In this document: piece by piece, positions 46,801 through 59,700 of the stretch | How the letters are laid out: every line of letters begins with the position of its first letter | Position numbering within the stretch: position 1 is the first letter of the stretch | Origin: Pempheris klunzingeri | Lineage: Eukaryota > Chordata > Actinopteri > Acropomatiformes > Pempheridae | NCBI RefSeq assembly: GCF_042242105.1 | Contig: NC_092029.1 | Coordinates: 19,082,885 to 19,146,884 of the forward strand | Direction: 5' to 3' | DNA length: 64,000 nt | The notes under the pieces: model-generated | What the model saw: only the letters and a program-made list of their open reading frames with translations | Database searches by the model: none | Told to the model about the DNA's origin: nothing | Made by a program: the position numbers and the translations under genes

Positions 46801-49800
46801 TGATGAATAAATGCTGCACAATAAATTCAAAATAGGCAGTAAATCACCTGCTTTCTGTCTTTCAGGTAATGGGGATGATGCCTGGAAAATAGCCAGCGTG
46901 GCTCTCAAGGTGACAGAGAAGTTCCGCTATTTCTTCCAAGGCATTAGAGGATCATCCACCTCCTCAGGCGCCATCTTAATTGATGACATCACTCTTACTG
47001 AGACTGTGTGCCCAAATGCTGTCTGGCAAATCCACAACTTTACTGGCATTCTTGCCACCACTCCTCCTGGCAGTCCGGTCAAAAGCAAGTGCTTCTACAA
47101 CTCGGAGGGCTACTCATTCGGTATCAGTGTTTACCCAAATGGTAAAGACAGCGCCTACAAAGAGTACGTTGGAATGACCTTGCACCTCTGCAGTGGAGAA
47201 AATGACGCAGTGATGCAGTGGCCAGCCATAAACAGGCAGGCAACCATTGTCGCCATGGACCAGAACCATGATGTAAAACTGAGGATGTCCTCTACGAGGA
47301 GCTTCACCACAGGTAGGTCTGAGCCACTGAAGAAAGATAGTTCACTAGCCTAATGAAAGGGTTGCTTTAACCAGATTAAAGATGTTTAGAAGAGGTTTTG
47401 AGGTTTCTGCTTCCTTCTTGTACAGTGAAGGTGAATGGAAGCACAACATTTCTCTCCAGATACACTTGTGAGGCCATATCTTAAAACATACTTGCAATCA
47501 CCGACAGTAACCACAGCTGACGGCAAATCAACCAGGACTCAAATCTTGCATTGTTATCTCGTAGTCCTCATTTCAAATGACCTTTGAGCGACAATCAAAT
47601 TCTTAAAGCTGAACTAGTCAATGCTTTTATTTGAACAAAGACTGTGTAATATGAAAGGTGTTGGTGTCGCTATGGAATGTGTGCAGATGAACCCAAAGAG
47701 AATTATCTCCTGATTTTGCAGTGTAAAACTGTTTCTGAACGATCTACCTTTACATTCACAAATATGTTTAATTCAGAGCTGCATACTGTGTGTGTGTGTG
47801 TGTCCAGACACTGATCCCCGCTGGAACAGACCAACACCTACCTCAGGAGCAGTGTTTGATGACAGCTGCGGGTGCTACCGTGGTGAAGACTCTGGCTGGA
47901 GCACATTCATTTCTCACAAGCATCTGGACCAGAGGAGCTTCCTCAAGAACGATGACCTCATCATCACCGCTGACTTCAATGGTGACAATCAGACATATCA
48001 GACTACTTTAAATCCTGTTGAACTTTTCTCTAACATATTAAAATCTCGCCATTCATTTAACATCGCACAGTTGATTTGTCAACCTGCTGTTTCATTAGAT
48101 TTGACCCACCTGATCAAGACCGAGGTGCCTGTCAAACCGCCGGTGGCACCGGGTAATGACATTATAGATCGGAAGCCAGTCAGTGAGGAGGAAATGAGAC
48201 TGGACGCTCCAAAACACAGAGGACCACGGGCTACTAACCCCTGTCATCCCAACCCTTGTTTTAATGGAGGCGTGTGTGTGGAGAGTGAAGGAAAAGCCTC
48301 ATGCAGGTATGTGCTTGTATTTGCATTAGTGAATGTGCAATTTACTAACTTTTTATAGATTTTGGGGATAATTTGGCCAGTCCTCTCTTGCAAATGATAC
48401 AAATTTACATTCAATCTCAATTAAGCACTTACAGAGAGAGTATGAGAGAGAGCACCCCTAACTGTTTTAACTGTGAGCCAAAAGTCAGTTGGAGTTAGTT
48501 CAGCATGAAGACTGGAAGCAGAGGAAAACAGCAAGCCAAGTTCAAAAATACACTGTTGCCCATAAAGTTGGAATAATTGTTCAATACCCCCAATTTAGTT
48601 AAAGCCTGAATACATAGTTTGCAGTTTGGTTAATTGTGGTTTAAGTTTCACTGTGATATGTTTGGAAGAGTTTGATCAATAAAGTTGAGAAGATTTACAC
48701 TTTATTTATCAAGAATAAATCACATTGTCATGAGAAGAGGTGAAAAACATTTTATTCCAACTTGATGGGCAACAGTGTATGTCTACCAGCACTTTTTAAG
48801 CTCAGTAAATGAGCTACTGTGGGCCTCTATTATTTTTTTTTAAGGTATTTCTCAACTCAAGACTAGAAATTGTAATTGTTGTTTCTTAAGTGTGCTCAGA
48901 AGAATTACTTGACATTTTAAGAAAAGTGCTTATTCACTTTCTTGCTGAGAGTAAGATGAGAAGATCTATGCCACTCTCACTTAGTCCGTGTGCTAAGTAT
49001 GGAGTCGACACCATAGCACAGCTTAGCGAAGCAGCGAGACGGGCCTTCATTTCAAATCAATCAATCTTTATTTATAGAGCGCCAATTCATAGTATTGTCA
49101 TCTCAAGACGCTTTACATAAAGAGCAGGTCTAGACCGAACTCTTTAATTAAGACGATTCAGGAATTCAACATTAAGGATTCAAGAATCCCCACATGAGCA
49201 GCATCAGATATTATATTAGGCAGCAGCGGCATATTGAAGAAACAGTTCTTCAATATGTACACAAACTGAAATGTTAGTATGCCAGTTTGTGGTTTTTATG
49301 TGGAGCTGTGTACTTTAACTATTTCTTGGTGAAAAATTTAAGCTAGAACCTGACTTTTTTGAAGTCTTGTCATCACCATGAGATTGCTGCCCCAAGGTTG
49401 ACAGATACATTGTTGTGCGCCAAGATTAGCTACAGCAAAACCACAAATGTTGACTTTTACATTTGTGCTTTTATACCAAGTAAACAAACTAGATGCACTG
49501 TGTTTTGGTCAATCAATTTTTTAACTTCAGAGCATGGCTAGCTGTTTCCCTTCTTTGTCATGCTCACAAGGCAAGATTTAATACGAACCAACCCAACCTT
49601 TATTATAAGTCAGGCTTAAGGAAATCATTTTTCATATTACAAAAATGATGTGTGCTACTTTTCAGATGTGCATCAAGCCAGACGACTTACTACACTGGCA
49701 AAATGTGTGAAGAACTGAACTTGGAAGGAGGCATTCTAGGAGCTCTGATTGGTGGTGCAGCAGGGATCTTAGTTCTGACAATGGCCGTCTTCACCATCAT

Positions 49801-49816
49801 CAGGAAAGCTCAGTGA
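43874..49816 (+). CDS. mep1a: meprin A subunit alpha-like metalloprotease, downstream copy, membrane-anchored form
   Basis: Fourteen coding exons: 43874-43936, 44038-44062, 44151-44204, 44299-44336, 44421-44496, 44586-44703, 44897-45072, 45340-45561, 45686-45832, 46461-46658, 46866-47312, 47808-47981, 48099-48306, 49666-49816, giving 698 aa. Exon boundaries and phases copy the upstream gene. Signal peptide about 1-21; activation site PSR-NAIVD; zinc site [12 protein letters not shown] (H153, E154, H157, H163); Met-turn [10 protein letters not shown]; then MAM and MATH. The last exons add an EGF module (C628-C663), a Gly-rich membrane helix (about 670-694) and a four-residue tail, RKAQ. RGPR (620-623) before the EGF module is a minimal furin-type site; human MEP1A is cut by furin in this region. 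An upstream ATG at 43852 is out of frame. AATAAA at 50312-50317 is the likely poly(A) signal. Confidence 0.95.
48551..48777. mobile_element. 227-bp miniature Tc1/mariner-type element in a meprin intron
   Basis: The left end CACTGTTGCCCATAAAGTTG and the right end CAACTTGATGGGCAACAGTG are near-perfect inverted repeats. TA flanks both sides (48549-48550 and 48778-48779). The interior is AT-rich and non-coding. It lies in the last intron of the downstream meprin gene. Confidence 0.85.
49052..49200 (+). repeat. dispersed repeat of the TTTATTTATAGAGCGCCAAT type
   Basis: Contains AATCAATCAATC, then TTTATTTATAGAGCGCCAAT, CTCAAGACGCTTTACATAAA and GAGCAGGTCTAGACCG. I recognise this opening from many teleost repeats of a retroposon kind. 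It lies in the same intron as the miniature element at 48551. Confidence 0.55.
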
Positions 49817-50731
49817 AATGCATTTCATATGGATAATGTGTAAATCAGTAAATCAGTATCAGTATTAGGCTCATTTTTGGACAACAAAATCATCTTGGGC
49901 ATATCTTTGATGTATCACTACATGAAAAATGTTGATTTGTACATTTTTTTAGACTGACAATAGAGCAAAGACTTCTCAAATCTGGATCTCCCCTCGAAAA
50001 GCACAAATGAATACAGGGTCCACTTTTAAAATAAATACTTACATAAACCTGCGCCAGACAGAAAATGCTAGGGCTTAAACCAAACTGAGCCCAACAACCA
50101 CCGGGGGAAACTTAAACCAACACACTTTCGTCTCCTTAACTGACAACGTTTTGCTGTATAGCATCAGCTTTGTGTGTCCTTAAGTTTGGTGTATTTATTT
50201 GATAAGTCTGCCAAAGGAATTCTCTCATGAAAAAATCTATACAACTCTATACAACTAAAAAAAATGTACTGTTTGGATTGAAATTTCTCAATCGTGCACA
50301 GAGCAATGAACAATAAAAGACGTTATATTCCTTGTTTTTTTTATTACACTTCATCTTATTTCGTACACGTTATTTAGATACAGTGTTGTTAGACACACAC
50401 AGTATTCTGATTATTTTTCATATCACTATTTGTCACACAATTTTGAACAAAATTCTCAAACCAAGCCAAACATAAAAAAAAAAAAGCTCTATATACAGTC
50501 ATCAGTGATTACAGTCTAAGTGTATAGAATACACAACATCCAATGAAGCTGAGGGCAATGACTAGTCAGCGCTAGTACTACTACTGATATAAAGGTCAAT
50601 CAAAACACCAATATTCTGTCTAGTAAGCTTTATTTAACTAGTAACTTGGTTTCAGGACACCCATCTACACCTTTATTAGCATTTAGGAACTCTAATCTAA
50701 CACAAAGCAAAGTCCAATGAATGTTTTCTCA

Positions 50732-53700
50732 CAGGTGACAAGCGGAGCTGCTGTCACCATCTCCACAATCTGAAATGTAGAGGTGAGATGTAGTATTTAG
50801 AAGGTTTATATACTGGATTCACAAACTCACAAAATAAATCTTCAGCTTTAATGTGGTGTAAAACTGACTTGTTGCTATTTAAACTCGCAGATTCATTTCA
50901 TCTGTTGTATGATCTCAATAGCTATGGAATCAGATTTGTTTCAAAAGTTTCAGGCAAAACTTATTAAAAGTCAATCAAAATAAATGGATTTGAGAGAGAA
51001 AAAAATGAACTCAAGCAAAAAATTAGAACCTTCAAAATAAAAAATGCTTCTTGAAAACAAATAACTCTGTCTTTTATTTTGTTCAAGGATGTAGTTTTGC
51101 TCTCACCCTCTCTCTCTTTTGGTTACGCTTCTGGCTTTTTCGTTTGCGCTGCCAGATTCTTTGTTTGAGTTTTGACACAAACCTATCGGGTGGGCGGGCT
51201 CTTTCAAGGGCGCGTTCCTATTGGCTGTTGAGTTTTTGAGCGACACGGCTGTGACCCGGAGGTTGTTCCCCTGTTTGCTTGAATTGACTCCTGGGGATCT
51301 ATAAAGTTTTTTAAAAAACTACATACAGTGGTTAGTACTTACTTTAATCTTGAAGCAGTTGCTTGTGTGCCCCCCTATGCTTCCTCTTCATGCATGGCGA
51401 ATGAAAGATTCTTTCTCCCGCTTGGTGATTAGAAAAAGTTCAAAAAACTTTATAGATCCCCAGGAGTCAATTCAAGACATTCATTCATTCATTCATTTTT
51501 TGCTATGTTTGTCCTTTGGCTGAGGCTAAAATGATGTGATTTCTCAGAAACTAAGTTGTAACAGTTAAAGCAGGTGGCTATAAGATTCACTTATAAGATG
51601 GTAAAAGTACCTTCAGAGATACAATGAAAAGAGAAAGTGGGGGTACTGAGCGAGTAAAACCCTTCTACAGAGCAAAGCTTTTACTTTTTGTTATTGATTA
51701 CAGGCAGTTATTTTATGACTGACTAATGACTTTTACTTTGATGATGCAAAGCAATAGAGGCTACCTGCTTTCTGTAGAGACTCCTGGTGGCGGTGTACAG
51801 TTAGGGTTATATTTCATTGGTTTAATTCTTTCCTCTAACAATCCAAAAGTGCTTTGATTGAAAAGCCGAGTAAATACTTTGGTTAATTTTTTTGCTTATT
51901 GAAATTTTGTATCATTGAAGATGCATCAAATTCATTGAAAGTAAAAAGGAGACTACTGACGACCTTACAGGCTATGAAACTGACCTCTTCATTTGTCTTT
52001 TGTGTATGCGGTTGAATTCAGTTTCGTCATACTCTCACTCTTCCCTTTTGATTTTGCCTGAGGGTTGAAACAAACAAGAATTATGATGCATGTTTCCAGC
52101 ATTTAATGGTGTAATTTTGGATAGCCCTTATTGATGAACTTACCAATATGAGCTTTGACAGTTCCCCTCGAACCTGTTGATAATAACACAAACAAATTGC
52201 TTATCATATTGGGCTGGTAGTAAATACTAAACATTATTAATATGTATATATACATAAGTATCACTACTAGTACATTTTATTGTTGGGTCCACAATAGTAT
52301 TCCAACACTAAAGCATTAACACATTGTTTTAGTCTTTCCTCTTGTCATTCTGCTTGATTCAGTGATTTGGTCCACTAATGACCATAGTGAATGTTTGCCC
52401 ATTGATAAAATGAAAACCCTACCTTCTGCTCTGCAAGACATCCTGTTAACAAAATTGAAAGGCCCTGAAAGAGAAGAAGTGAAGTGTAACAGGTTTCAAA
52501 CTATGTCTTTATGCAGATTAAATATATGTAATATACATATTTATAAATATCCCTTATCCATGCATGGCAACTATCTGTACATGGATAATGATGGGGCACC
52601 CATAACAAATTCTGTGCATCTTTTTTATTCTATGCATTCTCCTTCCTTGTCAAAATGTGGTGTTTACATTACTCATGATGCAACGCTGCCACAGACAGTT
52701 GGCTAATATAGCCTCAAGCCGCTTTCCTCAAGCGAGGATGAGGAGCGGGCTATAGAGGTCTGGGACAATGGATGCTGTCTCAAGCAACATCACTTGTTTT
52801 ATCAAACTATGTGCATGGAGTTAAATATACCAATCAAATACAGCCCCAGTTTGGGAAAAGTGAGCACTGGTATGAAGCTATGAACCTGCAGCAGAAACAT
52901 TGAGATGAGTTATTGACATTGGTATTCATTCTGTTTTGTTTGGGTTACTTTCAAATTACCTGGAAGGAGTTGAGGATGGTGAAACTGTAGTCAGCAACAG
53001 TATACATGGCATTTTTTTCATCCAATATGAACAGCATAAAGCCAATGCCCCATGTTACTCCAAAGACGGGTGTTAGAAAAACCACCACTTTAAGGATACT
53101 TTTAACAGTCTCTTTGTCATCTGCCTTGCTGCCGTCAGGGACAGAGGACTTCATTAGGGTAAAAACGACAACCACCATGGAGAACAAATTTGTCAAAATG
53201 ACAGTTCCCACAGGAAGAAGGAAAGCATGCACAGAGCCCTCCAAGAGTTTTTCAAAAACTAGCCAGCATGTTTCTGGGTTATAGTAGGGCTTATTGGTGT
53301 ATTTGCAATGCACATAGCTGGATCCCACTATCAGGATTGGGCAAACATAGCCTACAATGCTGGAGATGAACATGAAGACTCTTTTCCTCAGGGGGCTGAA
53401 GACAAAAATGAGCTGGTGGATGAGCATGACACTCATGCACAGCATCCAGCTGAACATGGCTAAGTAAAACAGGTGTTTGGAAACGGTCAAAACTAGGCAC
53501 CAGGTGCTGCTGAGTTTCTTAGAAGCCAAGAAACTGCAGTCAGCAAGCAAGAGGAAAACGGCAATGTTCACCAGGGCCGTGTGACGGAAATGTGACAGGT
53601 TGCTCTTGACCACAGCCGACCACACTAGAGACTCAATGATGAGAAAGATTAGCAGGGAGCTGACGGACACACCCAGGCCCACATTTGTAATTATAGTCAG

Positions 53701-56700
53701 GACATCAGTAGATATATCGCTCTTGGACATGAGGACAGAGAATGAAGTCAAGTGGTAACACATGCAGAGTGTGCGGTTTTCATCAGTAATTTTGAAAGTG
53801 CATCCTTTCTTTGACCAGTCCCCCGCTGTGATGTTCCAGAAGACACAGATAGGTTGAGTGTGTTTCATCTGCACCCTGGGGAAGTCTAGTTCAATTTCTA
53901 AAGACGAATCGTTGCTTTCCTCCAATGTGGCCATTAGTAAGAGACCAGTCGGCTCAGTTTTCGAAAAGCTGTTTTTTAATCTATTGGTTAGATTTTTCAC
54001 AGCAACAGTTTTCATCAGTCCGCTGGTCTTGTTCAAAGTGACGTTGATGTCAAGCACGGACACATTACAGTCACTACCTGAGCAGAATTTGAGGTCTAAG
54101 TTTTCACTGCTGAGTCCTCTGCTCTCAGTGACCTTGATATTCTTGACCAGACCCTCCACAGATTGAAGGTATGTTGATGACATGTACTCAACAGTCGATG
54201 TGTTGACCCCATTCCAGGTCTTGTTCAACATATTGCTTGCTGCATTAACAAAATCCTGAAACAGACAGTAGAAAAAATAAATAAATTCAGTAAGTGATAA
54301 TGTACATTATTATATGTACATGTATTATTGTAAAACAAACCCAGACAGGGTGATGCAAGACTCTTGAATCATCCTGAAAGGGTTTGTTTGTCTTAATACA
54401 TAGCTTCATACTACAGAAATCAACAATTTGACTCAAAATACTGGCTTAAAAATGATTTCATTGCTTCCGCTATCAGATTAGCGTCCATAGCAACAGCCTG
54501 TTATACACGACAGTGGTCTGCTATACATGAATAACAGACCATAGAACGTGGTGATTGTTCAATCAGATTTGAGAATTCAACAAAGCATACGCAAACGGAG
54601 TGAACGAAGCATAATAATGGGATTTGACTAACTAATCAAACAAACAAATAGAATGAAACTATTGGAATCTGACAAAATAAAGATGATGAAAAATGAAATA
54701 CAACAGGACGAAATGAACACAACTCAGAAAACAGATGAACGGCCCAAAATAGTTAAACTCACTTTTGAGCCTAGCCTATGTATAGCGCTGAACTATATGA
54801 GCTGCACAGTGTGCGAACTCCATTTGTGTTGTAGTGTTTGTATGGGAGTACAGAAGCTTCGCTACAGAAGAGGCTTTGCTTTAACTCTGATGAGCTTTGT
54901 TGTAACTAACTTCTGTGTAGCAGAGATTGACAGTGTTGTGGACGGATGTGCGGCATGTTGGGCATGTCACAGTTTCTCTGTATTAGGCAGGTGGGCAGGT
55001 GATAATATCAAATCCTGTATACCATCCTCTTTCTGTTTACACGTGAACTTGAATGTACTGGATGAACCCAATATGGCCAACCTGTTATCACCAAAAACAA
55101 AGATAGAAAACAAACAAAGATCTCCACAACAACTTGAGCAACAGCAGCCTTCGTGGGACCTCGTGTTTAGAATTTTGCTTTTCAAACCGCTGCTTCCAAG
55201 GTCAAGTATTAGAGTGAGGGTAATGTTAACAGGCTTACAGGAAAGATGCCCTCCTGCAGGACAACATTTTCTGATGCACTGGACATCACATCAAGAACGT
55301 TGATAGACGCAGTAATGTCAGCCACAGCATCGCTAGGATCAGAATCATATGAAGAGCTGTTCCATAGTCCTCCAAATATATTCATGGCCGTCTCCTGAGT
55401 AGCTCCGAGTCCCTTCTGGAAGTTCTACAAACAAAAAACGAAACAAAATAAAACAAAAACAGTATTTTTACGTAATAGTGCGTAAAAGGACACACATTGC
55501 ATCCCCACACAAACTGTCAATTCAATTCAATTCATTTTATTTTGTATAGCCCAATATCACAACAGAGTGTCTCACAGTGCTTTACAAAGTTCACTGAAAT
55601 AAACAAGAAGTGTAAGCGAACAAACAATCTAATAAAGAGTCCAGCAGTCGATGAGGCCAATGGATCGGTCCGATGGATCAGTCCGAGGCATTACCTGCCC
55701 TTTATGACCCTCCTTCTTCGGGAAGGAAAAACTCAAAAAACCCAGTGGGAAAAGAGAAACCTCCGGGAGCACCACAGTGAAGGAGAGATCCAGCTCCCAA
55801 GGACGGACAGGCTGTAGCCTTGGACAGACGCACATCCATTGGCTGGTGGAGAACCACATCAGCAGGACCAGGACCAGGATCCATAGGAACCAGAGAACCA
55901 CATCAGCAGGACCAGGACCAGGACCCACAGGAACCATCAGTGGGGTCTAAACAGTTGTAACCTTGACCATATATACCTAATATACAATAAAGTTCTGTTC
56001 TATTCATCAAAATTACTACTACTCTAAATGCACTCTCAATATATTTAAAGTCTTACCACATTTCAAATGGGCTTTTCAACATCAGGTGGACAAGACAATT
56101 AAATGATTTTGTTGCAAAACATAGTTTGAGCTTGCTTCTCTTTCAGTAACTATAACAATACTATTCAACTTAGAATAGTGCAATGTAAATAAGTCATTTT
56201 GGACAAAAAAAAGTCAGATTGAACCTTGTGATTCTAAGGTCATGAGCTGTGATTCCACACTTACATCTGCATCATTAAAAATCTTGGTCAAGTTTTGGCT
56301 GACGCAATAGGAGTACACCAGCTGCCACGAAGTGCCATCACAAGTGCGTGACTTATAGCCAACACGGCCCTCTCCACATGTTCGATTAATTACTGTGTCT
56401 TTAGCTGGGGTTTTCGGCCAGATTTCTCCATTTATCACTTCCTCACTGCAATATTTTTCACCCTCTTGGAGAAAAACATAGGGAATTATAAATATTATAT
56501 ATTGATGCAAGAGGCAATGCAAATAAATATCATTATAAACAAAGTAACACAGTATTCTCACAGTATATTCACATGAATAAGTTCAAAATAATGCAGGTTA
56601 ATTAAATTAATCAGTTACCATAAATAACTGGGATGTCAACTCGTGCACTTTTTTCTTGGCCCATGCTGTTTTGAAAAGTGATATTAACATATTGTGCTTC

Positions 56701-59700
56701 GGTGGTTTTCTGGCAACTGATAGCAACTTCGTAGTCATAGATGAGATTATCTCCATCTGTAAAGAAAGATGTATATGCATCATATGTAAATCGACTGCAG
56801 GGTTAGGTTAGTGGATTTAACATGCATTTAACAGGAATATTGTGAATTTAAATTTGCCTTGATGTTATCAATTAAAGCAGTCTTTGCTTTAATTGCTGTA
56901 ACAGCAGGAAGTAAAGAGGACAGGTAGCTTTGAGAGATGCTGTATGTCTTACATGTGTCATTACACGTGTGTGATACAGCATTTGTTTTTTCATCGTTGT
57001 AGGTCCACCGAACTTCAAAGCTCTCTGTGCTGCATAAGATGGAAGCAGTGACGTTAACACTGGCAGCGCCCAACGTGCAGTCTGCAGTCAGAGGGTTGAT
57101 CTTCAGGTTGATCACATCAGGCAGGAGTGCCACCTTCAAGTATGCCATGGCTACGTGCCTGACTGACCCATCGGTGAATCCACACTCATATGTGCCTGCG
57201 TGGAAAATGTAGTTGGGGTCACACTTAAACACATTTTTAGTCAAACTGAAATTTCACGATTTTTCATCACGTTAATGCAATGTTAAGAGGATGTGGACAT
57301 TTCACATATTTCTGTGAAATTAGGTTTATCACAACAAACAATAACTAGAGACTAAGCCACAGCTAGCAATTAAGTTATATTACAAACAATTTTTTGCGCC
57401 TGCCCACAGATATATTGCATCACACACGTCCCAGGACCGTAAATTACAGAACCAATAATCCACGCCCTCTGGAAAACACTAATGTATCATCGTCGAAATT
57501 TCAATTTTGGCCAAATAAGTACACAAGTCAAAACAAACAGAGGATATCGTAGCAAATATGAATTTTAATTCCAGTTTGGGGTGGTCAAACTGCTGCCTTA
57601 ACAGTTAGGATTAGCTAGGATTGGCTCCAGCCCCCACGCGTCCCTGAAGGATAAGACAATGGATGGATGGAATTTCAGTTCAACTTTCATTTAAGCAAGA
57701 ATCAAAGTAAACCATGTACTTGCCTTTCCAGATGCCTGTCACCTTATCAAGTGTAACTTCAGTACAAGACTCGTATTCCTCTGTGGAACAGCTGTGGTTC
57801 AATTTCACCACACTGCCTGTGTTGAGCCCAAAGCGCTCATGCTTCTTGCTTATGTTCCAGCCAGCGCTGCCTGTCGCCTCTTTAAATGTGCATTTCAGCT
57901 GTACAGTGGACATGTAGGACACTGTAGTGTTTGGAGACTTGATGGTGACCATTCCTGTATGAAGAAGGCAATATAAATACAGTAAATGTGATTAGGCTAA
58001 GAGTAGGCGGTAAAGTCTTGCATTGTCGTTCTAGTAATTTATGAGCCCCTAACGTAATTTGTCTATCCAAGACTTTGGTTGCCATGATGCTTACTCATTA
58101 AGCACTGCTTAAACATGCTTCTAAAATTAACAATAATTCTAGTGACTTCTTTGACCAGAGTCAATTTATCTTAAAAAATGGAAAATGGATGGAATTTTAA
58201 GAATCCTGGATATCAATGGTTGCCAGAGAATGAATACTCATGTTTTTGACAATCTGTCCTATCTCATAGCTCCACAAGCATGACAACAATCTCTTTACAG
58301 TTTTTTTTTTTTTTCAAATTTGCACACAACATATCTGTCAGTATACCATGCAGATATTTATGAATTATTTGAGTGCATTCATCCTCCTAAGTGGATAAAC
58401 ATCATGGCCTTATATTTTTATTACCACAACCTTAAGCCACAGACCAGAACTCCAATATATGTATTAGTGTTGCACGATGCTTTGGGTTGTGATGAACACC
58501 CCATCTTCTAAAGATCACTTTTGACTTTAGGTCTTGTTTAGGACAGAAACATATTCTTGAGTTTTGAAAAAAAAAAAAAAAATTGAGCACTGATTCTAAT
58601 GCATCATGGCCACATTATGAACTCACTACAGAATAAACCATATAGCAGACAGTACTGTGTTGAGAGCATGCACTTCAACAGCAAGGAATAGCTACCATGA
58701 TCTAAACGACTAACGATAAACCAAACAATTTCTACTCACCTAGAGTGTCGACCAAAAGCACAGCTCCAAGATTGGTTTCCAACTCAGTCACTATGCTTTG
58801 AAGTTTAGAAGTCTTGAATTTGACACTGACTGCTGCCTCAAAGTCAGCAATGTTGTTGCTTGGACTTTAGAATTTAGACAGGATCAATGACAGATCATCA
58901 GTCAGTGAGACAGAAAGTGTTAAGTAATATGAGCTTTGCAACTGAAATGCTTACAACCAAGATGTGACAGCTGCCAAACCATAAGCATAAATGGATATGT
59001 TTAAATGGTTCCACTTCACTTATTTGAGAAAAAAGTGTTTTTTAAATTGTGTTTTTGTCAAATTATTTTATTATTGTAGTATAGTGAAGATTATTGCAAG
59101 CACCGCTGTCAAAAGATGGCGCCGTGACTAAAATATTACATCACTACATTCCTAATTAGGGATGGGTATAAGTAACAGAATATGGGTTGTTTGTACTCTA
59201 ATGCAGTGTTTGCCCTACAAGCGACTATCATATCAATTTATGAAAGCCACATTTCACTGCCCCACTTCATCCCTGTGTGCGCTGCAATAAACAGAAGCTG
59301 ATGTTAGCAAGCATGACTATAATATAATAAATATAATAATAATAAACATAACTATAATGAATGATGAATTTGTGAGGAGAACAGAAGTAGTTCATCTTTG
59401 ATTTGTTGCTAGGCTCGTGAGTGTCTTCAAGGTGATTTAAACCTGCAGGAGTTTCTAGAAGGCTTATGTAACTTCAAATATTGGGGCCAATACAGTAGAT
59501 GTCTTCTCTCTGCAATTACTGACACGACTATTGGAGCTGTGACAACCATGAGAATCCCCATCCCCACTTGGTTAGAGTTTTTAGATTCATCAGAACTGAG
59601 TTTATTCACCCCAGACAACTAATGTATTGACTACAGAATTTAGCTGTCACACCTTTTTAGCAACTGTATGCACTGTAGAGTGTCCCTCTGCTTATTTGCA

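Noticed and set aside
54653-55303. Plus-strand open frame as a real gene
   Set aside because: No domain, no splice partners, and it overlaps a well-supported exon on the other strand; kept only as a low-interest observation.
56828-56952. Extension of the second Ig exon to the stop at 56828
   Set aside because: A strong GTAAGA donor at 56952 joins in phase to the next exon, which continues the Ig-like sequence.
57718-57724. GT donor two bases beyond the GC donor in the adhesion receptor exon
   Set aside because: It shifts the phase and meets a stop at once in the next exon; the GC donor restores the Ig motif GTYEC.
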